In this document: positions 17,170 to 23,790 of the stretch, one piece after another
How positions within the stretch are numbered: the first letter of the stretch is position 1
How the letters are laid out: each line of letters begins with the position of its first letter
DNA from: Lentisphaerae bacterium RIFOXYA12_64_32
GTDB lineage: Bacteria > Verrucomicrobiota > Lentisphaeria > Oligosphaerales > YB12-FULL-65-16
Assembly (NCBI GenBank): GCA_001803235.1
Contig: MHBL01000428.1
Coordinates: 1-41,478 of the forward strand
DNA: 41,478 nucleotides
Direction: 5' to 3'
Translations under genes and position numbers: made by a program
The notes under the pieces: model-generated
Told to the model about the DNA's origin: nothing
Seen by the model: the letters and a program-made list of their open reading frames with translations, nothing else
Databases searched by the model: none

Positions 17170-17232
17170 TTAAAACCGTTCGACGTTGCCCTCGCGCCCT
17201 ACACTGCCTGCACTGAATCCGATTACCTTCAT
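17170..17232 (-). pseudogene. Twenty-codon fragment of a flavodoxin-family/NADPH-dependent FMN reductase gene, with intact ribosome site
   Basis: Between two island genes a perfect AAGGAG, five bases and an ATG open the frame MKVIGFSAGSVGREGNVE-R-F and stop. The sequence reads as the first beta strand and phosphate-binding loop of a flavodoxin-like reductase, whose family starts are very similar (MKVIGFSAG.VGREGN). The rest of that gene is absent. It is most likely a recombination scar; a functional 20-residue leader is the alternative. Confidence 0.55.
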
Positions 17233-17305
17233 AGTGTCTCCTTATGATTTGCTGTGCCAACGACCGCGGATCACCTGCAGAACCGCGCACACTATTTCCT
17301 TAAGG

Positions 17306-18379
17306 TCAAGGAATCATGTTCATCAACGAACGCGCGCTCGGGGCCGGTGTTACGTGCACGGGAGATTTATCATTTCTGGGTCTTAGATTTCTCGCGTCTC
17401 CATTATCCCATGGCTTTGCAGGAACGTCAGAAAAGCTCACGCTTATGGAGCGGAGTGAGCCTCGACCATTTCCGACCACTAAAGGAACTCGGATTGTAAA
17501 CAAATCACCCGCGATTCGGGGACCAGGAGCCAAAGTCCTAATGGAACAACTTGTCTCTGCCCCAGGAGCGACCGTGGCATCAGCCGTGGACAGCCATTCT
17601 GTATCATATCGGCGTTCGCCGTAAACATTGCCATTGTTGTCGGTGATCCCAATTTTGCCCCGATTATCCAATCCCACAATAATGGATTCCTGACTCTTGT
17701 TGTGGACTACAAACGTTATGAGTGCGCGAGGATTGTCGTCAACGTCGGGTTGGAGTCGCTGCATTGTTGTTAGCGTTGCGTCGAACGAATCGAAATGATT
17801 CACGAGACCGTTGTAGGTATTGGAGGGGAGCGTTCCGGGCGGAGTTTTCGGGTTCTTCGTGCTGCTTGTAGAGGGTTCTCCCAGAGTCTTCTGGTTGAAC
17901 TTGGCTTTGGTGGCACCCATAATTTCGGATGTTTCAGTCGCGATGACTTTGACCCCCACGATGAATGAATCATTCACTGGCGTGATGTTACCAATGATGA
18001 GAGCATCTACATTGGCAAATTTCCCAAGCTGTTTTGCGTTCTCCGGAGCGATAAGCCCCGTCATGGTAAGTTTGTGTTCTTCCATAATCTTATTCAAATT
18101 GGATCGATCCATGATAGCGAAAGAACGCTTCTGCATTACCATTCCAACCGACACCTGCTCGGCAACAAATGTTCCCATATCGCTCGGGTTTCCATGTAGA
18201 TCCATAAAGTCCAGGACGGCGACCTTCTTCAGCCCTGCATTACTTGTTAACGCCACAAGTTCTGTAGCCACTCTGCTGATTTCAGCCTCATAGTCCTCGC
18301 CCAGAGCTTCGTTGTTGGCAACATCAAGACAGAGCGCACTCAACGCCACAACGACCATTTGCCGAATAGTTGATTTCAT
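17306..18379 (-). CDS. Exported CsgG/FlgO-like protein (first of three, start of island operon)
   Basis: In this 357-residue protein, residues 1-27 resemble a signal peptide (VVVALSALCLDVANNEALG). The CsgG/FlgO-like domain spans about 51-165: KKVAVLDFMDLHGNPSDMGTF, AIMDRSNLNKIMEEHKL, AKQLGKFANVDALIIGNI and VIATETSEIMGA. A Pro/Thr-rich linker follows, then a beta-rich domain (about 215-320, with FVVHNKSQESIIVGLDNRGKIGITD) also found in the 414-residue paralogue. AGGAG stands nine bases before the ATG. It is the first gene of the minus-strand series and the upstream DNA holds IS200-type palindromes; I see no convincing sigma70 promoter there. Confidence 0.8.
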   Translation of the reverse strand: MKSTIRQMVVVALSALCLDVANNEALGEDYEAEISRVATELVALTSNAGLKKVAVLDFMDLHGNPSDMGTFVAEQVSVGMVMQKRSFAIMDRSNLNKIMEEHKLTMTGLIAPENAKQLGKFANVDALIIGNITPVNDSFIVGVKVIATETSEIMGATKAKFNQKTLGEPSTSSTKNPKTPPGTLPSNTYNGLVNHFDSFDATLTTMQRLQPDVDDNPRALITFVVHNKSQESIIVGLDNRGKIGITDNNGNVYGERRYDTEWLSTADATVAPGAETSCSIRTLAPGPRIAGDLFTIRVPLVVGNGRGSLRSISVSFSDVPAKPWDNGDARNLRPRNDKSPVHVTPAPSARSLMNMIP

Positions 18380-18413
18380 AATTGTGTTCTCCTGATCTCT
18401 CTAAATCACGTAC

Positions 18414-18499
18414 CACCGGCTGAGCCGGTGATATGTTAGACGCTTCGCTTGGGCCGCTCAAAGCGGCGATTCATTGCACTGTTGCCGCCTGAAGGCGGC
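18414..18499. repeat. Three successive perfect hairpins, likely IS200/REP-type subterminal palindromes
   Basis: Stems are CACCGGCT/AGCCGGTG (18414-18430, 1-base loop), GCCGCT/AGCGGC (18453-18467, 3-base loop) and GCCGCCT/AGGCGGC (18484-18499, 2-base loop). They lie next to a truncated IS200/IS605-type transposase, whose relatives recognise such hairpins at element ends. They also occupy the presumed promoter region of the island operon. Confidence 0.7.
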
Positions 18500-18511
18500 G
18501 GGGCTGCCGGA

Positions 18512-18682
18512 TCATTCCATGTCCGGCAGCTTCAGTTGCTGGTCCAGCCGGCGGTCCTGTTCCTCCTGCCGCCGGATGTAGTCCTGGACCACCTTCTCCT
18601 CCCGGCCAGCCGTCGATACGTAGTATCCCCTGGCCCAAAACGTCACACCGGTGAAGTTCCGCTTCACCTGACCGAACTCCCG
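18512..18682 (-). pseudogene. tnpA: C-terminal fragment of an IS200/IS605-type Y1 (HUH) transposase
   Basis: The reading REFGQVKRNFTGVTFWARGY, then YVSTAGREEKVVQDYIRRQE and DRRLDQ is the C-terminal third of IS200-group TnpA, including the helix expected to hold the catalytic Tyr (VVQDYIRRQE). The HUH motif and the N-terminal two thirds are missing. Codons upstream of 18682 in the same frame do not resemble TnpA. The 544 bases from 18683 to 19226 hold no supported gene. Confidence 0.85.
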
Positions 18683-19226
18683 TGGAGCGGGGTCGTACTT
18701 GTGTAAGACGCTGCTCCTTAACATGTTTGGTGCTACTCTTTGTGATATTACCACGTTAAATGGCGTTTCTGGTACCGATAATACCACCTACCGATTATGC
18801 CACCCGATCCGCCGGGCACCACCGTCGATGCTGCCTCTCCCGATCACGCCGACACCGCCCTTCCGCCCGAACACGGCCACGCGTCTGGCCCGCCTCAGAA
18901 CCTGACTGACTTCCCGGTCACGTCCACTGCCCTCACCATACAGTACTTCCCGGCTTCCCGCAAGACCATTCTGCCCACTGCCTCACCGCCACTGACTCAA
19001 TCGCTCCCTGGACTTCTCGGCACTCTTCATGGCGATCCGGGACAAGACCGCACATCCTCACCAACCAACCAGCCCAAGCACCTTCCTGCATTACTCCTCG
19101 CAGGTGGCTGCAGCAGACGGACACAACAGTATCCCGCGCATTCGATGAGGAGCTCATGAGGAGCTCTTTCCACTTCATCGCCGTCAACGGTTCAAACAGA
19201 CCCACCGGGGGATCAGGCTCGGCACG

Positions 19227-20212
19227 TTGTCGATAGAAAACAACGAAGTGCTCGAATCCTCGCACGTAAAACCGAACGGCGAAATGCACGCTTCCCACCC
19301 CAGCCGCTACTACCAGGACATCGCCGTCGAGCGGGTGATGGAGGCCATCGCGGAAGAACGACAACGTATCCTGCTCACGCTCGCCACCGGTACGGGCAAG
19401 ACCTTCATCGCCTTTCAGATTGCGTGGAAACTGTTCCATAGCCGCTGGAACTTGAGCCGCCAACCTTCCCGCCGCCCGCGCATCCTTTTCCTCGCTGACA
19501 GGAACATTCTCGCCAACCAGGCCTACAACGCCTTCTCTGCCTTCCCCGAAGACGCCATGGTGCGGATCGACCCGGCGGACATTCGCAAGAAGGGCAAGGT
19601 GCCGAAGAACGGCAGTCTGTTCTTCACGATCTTCCAGACATTCATGAGCGGTCCACCCAAGGACGGTAAGCCATCGCCCTATTTCGGCGAATACCCACCG
19701 GATTTCTTCGATTTCATCGTCATTGACGAGTGCCATCGCGGCGGCGCAAACGATGAGAGCAACTGGCGCGACATCTTGGACTACTTCGCTCCCGCCGTGC
19801 AGATGGGCATGACCGCCACGCCGAAGCGCAAGGACAACATCGACACCTACGCTTACTTCGGCGACCCGGTCTACATCTACTCGCTCAAGGAAGGCATCAA
19901 TGACGGTTTCCTCACGCCGTTCAAAGTGAAGCAGATTTCCACGACGCTGGATGAGTACGTCTACACGCCCGACGACAAGTTGATCGAAGGCGAGATTGAA
20001 GCCGGGAAGCGCTACACGGAAACCGACTTCAACAGGATCATCGAGATCAAGGAACGGGAAGCCCACCGCGTTAAGCTCTTCATGGAGCAGATCAACCAGA
20101 ACGAAAAGACGCTGGTGTTCTGCGCCACTCAGGATCACGCCTTGGCCGTGCGGGATCTCATCAACCAGATGAAGACGAGCAACGACCCGAACTACTGCCA
20201 ACGGGTGACGGC
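19227..20212 (+). pseudogene. hsdR: Type I restriction HsdR motor fragment, truncated at both ends
   Basis: About 328 residues of the HsdR translocase core remain, from IENNEVLESSHVKPNGEMHA through the SF2 motor: Walker A ATGTGKT at about residues 53-59, IDECHRGG (DEAH-type box) near 166-173 and MTATPKRKDN. It ends at VRDLINQMKTSNDPNYCQRV. The PD-(D/E)XK nuclease domain that precedes this core is absent, and the homology stops within the second RecA-like domain at about 20212. Only a TTG could open the frame. No hsdM or hsdS is present. The 213 bases after it show no gene. Confidence 0.88.
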
Positions 20213-20425
20213 CAGAGCTGCCCCGGATGGAGAAAACAGATTCGGCATCGTCCCGGGTGGTGGTGTGTCCCGCGGCACATGCGTTGCACTGCCGCCCCCA
20301 GACCGACATGCGGCACATGGTGTGACATTCGCCCGGTCCGCTGGCCAACAGAGACAACGCGGTTTATCCTTTGATGGGGCACGGCTGTTTGCGTGCGGAC
20401 CATGGGCTGACAGCGAGGAGTCGCC

Positions 20426-20920
20426 ATGATATCGGGCTTGAGTCTGCGCAATTTCACCGTTTTTGCGGATGAGATTTTCAACTTCTGCGACGGGATCAAC
20501 GTCGTCATTGGCAGCAATGGCACTGGGAAGAGCCATCTGCTGAAGATGGCGTACGGCGCCGCCCGTTGGAGTCGCGAAATGGCGCTGCGCGAGAAGGGCC
20601 AGGGCCGCCCCGACCGTGCGACGCTGCAGAAGGAGCTTGGCGGCAAACTGCAGCGCCTCTACCGCCCCGAGTCCCTGGGACGCCTCAGCCGGCGCGGGGT
20701 GGGCGTGCGGCGGACCGAGGTCGGGGTTCAGTTCGTCGGCAAGGACGACAGGGATTTCGAATTCAGCTTCTCGACCAAGAGCACGACCGATGTTGGCCTG
20801 GACGAGACGCCGACGAAGTTCTCCGCCGCCGAGGAAGTCGAGCCCATCACGGCCCTGGACGCCGAGCTCGAACAGAGCCAGCGCTATCTGGACACGCAGA
20901 ACGGGGGTGTCCAGGCATGA
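20426..20920 (+). pseudogene. AAA ATPase N-terminal fragment (SMC/RecF-like), probably internally deleted
   Basis: The 164-residue frame begins MISGLSLRNFTVFADEIFNF and holds Walker A GSNGTGKS at 29-36, as in AAA_15/21-type proteins of abortive-infection and nuclease-coupled systems. The frame ends after about 160 residues without signature or Walker B motifs, whereas family members are several hundred residues long. The final QSQRYLDTQNGG reads like a normal C-terminus, so an internal deletion is likely. GAGGAG precedes the ATG. Its stop overlaps the next start (ATGA), which preserves the original operon junction. Confidence 0.75.
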
Positions 20921-21024
20921 GTCAGACCTTTGTCGAGGGCAACCTGACTTTCATGTTCCCCGCTGCCTGGGAAGTTTGCCGGCTTCAGGATACGTCGTTC
21001 TACCGACGTCACTTCCAGAGTTGA
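20917..21024 (+). pseudogene. N-terminal stub of the gene normally following the AAA ATPase
   Basis: The 35-codon frame MSQTFVEGNLTFMFPAAWEV, then CRLQDTSFYRRHFQS ends abruptly at a dispersed repeat. The style (FVEGNLTF.FP..W.V......FYR..FQ) looks like the start of the small nuclease-like or unknown proteins encoded with such ATPases. ATGA overlap with the ATPase shows former translational coupling. It is too short to be a functional family member. Confidence 0.5.
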
Positions 21025-21070
21025 GGGTCTGTCGCATTGCCCAGTGCAACACCAAGCCAGCCCCAAGCCG

Positions 21071-21094
21071 GCCCGCGAGGACGCGGGCGCTCCA
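21071..21094 (+). repeat. Single arm of the GCCCGCGAGGACGCGGGCGC repeat
   Basis: It is identical over 24 bases to the inner arm at 1192-1215. It lies in the 421-base gap 21025-21446, which also holds two copies of TCGGCAACCTCCCG and the MITE at 21238-21392. Confidence 0.7.
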
Positions 21095-21237
21095 GGAGAT
21101 CGATACTGCGCGCGCCGTCCAGGTCTCCGACATCTCCGCGTGGCAAATCAGTCTCACGATTGCGCCAAGCCCCGACTCGGCAACCTCCCGAGCGGATGAC
21201 CGCGGGTCGGCAACCTCCCGCAGTGGAACCGAATCTG

Positions 21238-21392
21238 GTGAAGCGTCAGTCACGGGTGGAGATAGAGTTGAAGGTTGACCGGGGCTGGCGCCCAAAGTGG
21301 TCGGAGCGGCTCGCTCCGACACCCGCGGGACCGAGCCGGTCCCGCCACTTTGGCAAGTCACCGTTAATCTGCACCCACGACTGACGCATCAC
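21238..21392. mobile_element. MITE copy 1 with perfect 8-bp target duplication
   Basis: The ends GTGAAGCGTCAGTC and GACTGACGCATCAC are inverted repeats with one mismatch. Flanking bases CGAATCTG occur at both 21230-21237 and 21393-21400, a perfect 8-bp target duplication. The interior has two 9-bp hairpins (GTCGGAGCG/CGCTCCGAC and GCGGGACCG/CGGTCCCGC) and no coding capacity. It inserted just upstream of the toxin-antitoxin promoter. Confidence 0.9.
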
Positions 21393-21412
21393 CGAATCTG
21401 GACCGCTGACGC

Positions 21413-21439
21413 TTGCCATATACCAAAAACAGGTATACT
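21413..21439 (+). promoter_or_regulatory. Toxin-antitoxin promoter with embedded operator palindrome
   Basis: A -35-like TTGCCA (21413-21418) and -10 TATACT (21434-21439) are 15 bases apart. A perfect inverted repeat TATACC-N7-GGTATA (21419-21437) lies between and over them, placed for repression by the HigA-like antitoxin. The toxin ATG is only eight bases after the -10, so the transcript has little or no leader. Confidence 0.6.
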
Positions 21440-21446
21440 GTGGGTC

Positions 21447-21725
21447 ATGAAGTGGACGGTCACCATACGGACCAGGGCGCTGAAGCAGGTCCGGGATTTG
21501 CCAGAGCCGGTACGCCAGGCGCTGGTGGCGCTGGTCCGGGAGATTGAGGAGGCCGGCCCTGTGCGCGGGAACTGGCCAAACTACAGCGCGTTACCGCACG
21601 CCCGACACCATTGCCATCTGAAGAAGGGCAAGCCGACCTACGTTGCCGTGTGGGCTGTCAGGGACCGTGAAATCCGTCTCGTGGAGGTGACCTATGCCGG
21701 CACTCATGGAAAAGCACCGTACTAG
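21447..21725 (+). CDS. RelE/HigB-type toxin of a type II toxin-antitoxin pair
   Basis: This 92-residue basic protein matches the RelE/ParE superfamily layout: N-terminal strand (WTVTIRTRALKQV), two helices (PEPVRQALVALVREIEEAG), then the strand block HHCHLKKGKPTYVAVWAV, DREIRLVEVTYAGTH and a KAPY end, which is very typical of this group. Family members are ribosome-dependent mRNA interferases. The toxin gene comes first and overlaps the antitoxin gene by 32 bases, the HigBA order. The ATG at 21447 is chosen because it follows the promoter directly and gives the family length. Confidence 0.88.
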   Translation: MKWTVTIRTRALKQVRDLPEPVRQALVALVREIEEAGPVRGNWPNYSALPHARHHCHLKKGKPTYVAVWAVRDREIRLVEVTYAGTHGKAPY

Positions 21726-22065
21726 ACCCCGCACTGTCCGGTTGTCGTTCATCGGCCCCCCGTCGCGTCGCACGGAAGCCGTGCGGCGTCTCGAACCCCT
21801 TGGTTTCGTCGAGGCCCCGGCGGCAGAAGAACAGACCGTGCCCTGGCGCGCCGCCTTCCCCGAGTACACGGACGCGGCACTGCCCGGCGTCACCCTGGCC
21901 GGCCTGCTGGCCCGCGACGGCATCACGCAAGTGGAACTCTCGGAGAGGACTGGCATTCCGCAACCGCATATCTCCGCCATGGCCGCGGGCAAACGTCCCA
22001 TCGGCAAAGCCACGGCATGCAAGTTGGCCGCCGTCTTCAACGTCTCCTACCGCCTCTTCCTGTAG
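21694..22065 (+). CDS. XRE-family helix-turn-helix antitoxin (HigA-like)
   Basis: This 123-residue protein has a C-terminal HTH (residues about 68-118): LAGLLARDGITQVELSERTG, then IPQPHISAMAAGKRPIGKATACKLAAVF. The N-terminal part (VRLSFIGPPSRR...) is likely the toxin-neutralising region. An internal ATG at 21706 is an alternative start. By family it binds the palindrome in the promoter at 21419-21437 and blocks the toxin. Nothing in the pair looks broken. Confidence 0.88.
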   Translation: MPALMEKHRTRPRTVRLSFIGPPSRRTEAVRRLEPLGFVEAPAAEEQTVPWRAAFPEYTDAALPGVTLAGLLARDGITQVELSERTGIPQPHISAMAAGKRPIGKATACKLAAVFNVSYRLFL

Positions 22066-22148
22066 GTCGCCCCGACAGTCCGCGCGGCGGCGGAGTTGGG
22101 CCCGCAAGGACCGTGCCGGCGCGGAGGGACAAGAGATCCATTCCGGAT

Positions 22149-22187
22149 GACCGGGCGGTCGCCGCCCGGCAGCGGCTGACGCATTCC
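22149..22187 (+). repeat. CCGGGCGG-hairpin repeat end, third copy
   Basis: ATGACCGGGCGGTCGCCGCC and the following CGGCAGCGGCTGACGCATTCC match the ends at 1-58 and 1281-1338. It lies 36 bases upstream of the Nramp start. No left end or target duplication was found. Confidence 0.6.
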
Positions 22188-22222
22188 CCATGGATGGCCT
22201 GTCGCAAGGGACTCGAACAGCT

Positions 22223-23476
22223 ATGACAACGCCCAAGACACCCCTGGCGCTGCTCGCCCTGCTCGGGCCGGGCATTCTCGTGGCCGCCACGGGCGTCGGG
22301 GCCGGGGACCTGGCCACCGCGAGCTTCACCGGCAACAAGCTGGGCGTGGCGGTGCTCTGGGCCGTGGTCGCCGGTGCGGGGCTGAAATTCGTGCTCAACG
22401 AAGGCCTGGCCCGCTGGCAGCTCGCGACTGGCTCGACCTTTCTCGAAGGCTGCGTCAAGCACCTGGGCCTGCCATTCCGCATCCTCTTCCCGCTGTATCT
22501 GCTGCCGTGGAGCTTCTTTGTGGGCGCGGCCCTGATCAGCGCCTGTGGCGTCACGGTCCACGCCATGATCCCGGTGTTCGACGACCCGCGACACGGCATG
22601 ATCGTGTTCGGCATCATCCAGAGCATTCTCGGCGTCGTCCTGGTCCGGGCCGGCGGGTTCAAGCTGTTCGAGAGGGTCATGGACGTGTGCATCGGCATCA
22701 TGTTCGTCACCGTGCTGACCACCACCGTCCTGCTCAAGCCGGACTGGTCGGCGGTCCTGGCTGGGCTCACGCTGCCGCGGATTCCGCAGATGGACTCGGG
22801 CGGCCTGGGCTGGACCGTGGCACTGATCGGGGGTGTCGGCGGCACGCTCACCATTCTGTGCTATGGCTACTGGATCCGGGAGAGCGGCCGCAACGGCCCG
22901 GAACACCTGCGCACCTGCCGCATCGACCTGGCCGTCGCCTACGCGGGCACGGCGCTGTTCGGGATATGCATGGTCATCATCGGCAGCCGGATCGTGGTCA
23001 CCGGGAAAGGCGCCGGGTTGGTCGTGGCGCTGGCGGACTGCCTGGCCGGACCGCTCGGGCCGGTGGGCAAGTGGGCGTTCCTGCTCGGGGCCTGGGGCGC
23101 GGTCTTCAGCAGTCTGCTCGGCGTGTGGCAGAGCGTTCCGTACGTGTTCTGCGACTTCTGCAGCATGGCGCTCAAGGACTCGCCCGCGGCGCGTGCGGCG
23201 CGGCTGGCAACCACCTCGCGCTGCTACCGCTGGTACCTCTACGGCCTCGCCCTGGTGCCGATGCTGGCGCTGCAGTTCAGTTTCCGCGAGGTACAGAAGT
23301 ACTACGCCGTGCTCGGCGCCGCGTTCATGCCGTGCCTCGCCTTCGCACTGCTGTACCTGAACGGCAGGTCCACGCTCGTCGGCAAGCCCTATCGCAACCG
23401 CCCGCTGACTGTTGCCGTGCTCAGCGCAACCCTGGTTTTTTTCGCCCTGGCCGGCTGGTTCGGGTTGAGCGATTAG
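22223..23476 (+). CDS. Nramp-family transporter lacking canonical metal-site motifs
   Basis: This 417-residue protein has about eleven hydrophobic helices and the Nramp (SLC11) opening LLGPGILVAATGVGAGDLAT. In classical MntH-type Nramps the first helix carries DPGN and the sixth carries MPH. Here the corresponding positions read GAGD and CYGY (near GGTLTILCYGYWIRESG, residues 208-224), so the usual Asp, Asn and Met ligands are not obvious. Nramp-related clades with altered sites transport Mg2+, Al3+ or unknown substrates, so substrate is left open. The ATG at 22223 is preferred over 22190, with AAGGGA about 12 bases upstream. It is monocistronic. Confidence 0.85.
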   Translation: MTTPKTPLALLALLGPGILVAATGVGAGDLATASFTGNKLGVAVLWAVVAGAGLKFVLNEGLARWQLATGSTFLEGCVKHLGLPFRILFPLYLLPWSFFVGAALISACGVTVHAMIPVFDDPRHGMIVFGIIQSILGVVLVRAGGFKLFERVMDVCIGIMFVTVLTTTVLLKPDWSAVLAGLTLPRIPQMDSGGLGWTVALIGGVGGTLTILCYGYWIRESGRNGPEHLRTCRIDLAVAYAGTALFGICMVIIGSRIVVTGKGAGLVVALADCLAGPLGPVGKWAFLLGAWGAVFSSLLGVWQSVPYVFCDFCSMALKDSPAARAARLATTSRCYRWYLYGLALVPMLALQFSFREVQKYYAVLGAAFMPCLAFALLYLNGRSTLVGKPYRNRPLTVAVLSATLVFFALAGWFGLSD

Positions 23477-23560
23477 CAGGGCCCGCCACGAAGAGGTGTC
23501 CGACCAGTGCGGGTAAGTCCTGTGAGGGAAGAGGCCCCGCCATGGACGCCAGGATACGCC

Positions 23561-23700
23561 GGTTGGTAGTGGGCTCGCAGTGCGCGGAACGAAGTGGAGC
23601 GCCAAGAGCCCATCCGGCACGTTGCGACAGTCTGGCGCGGGTATGGTGTCTTGCCCGGCGGACACCCCCCGGGCTTGCGACACCACTACGAGCGGCGCCG
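23561..23700 (-). repeat. Composite dispersed repeat (units Y and X)
   Basis: Read on the minus strand, this is unit Y (CGCTCGTAGTGGTGTCGCA ... GGGCAAGACACCAT) followed by unit X (GATGGGCTCTTGGCGC ... GCGAGCCCACTAC). The same units occur as X-Y-X on the plus strand at 36330-36545. The 314-base gap 23477-23790 contains this and no supported gene. Confidence 0.7.
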
Positions 23701-23790
23701 CGACCCCTGCTTGTTCACGCGCGGCTGGGTCTGCCCGCACAGGTCGGAAGTGTCGCGGCGTGCGGTCGGCAAGACCCGCGTCAGGTCCGC

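Noticed and set aside
18933..20357. A 474-codon minus-strand frame opposite the hsdR fragment
   Set aside because: Walker A, the DECH box and other motor motifs are on the plus strand; the minus frame has none.
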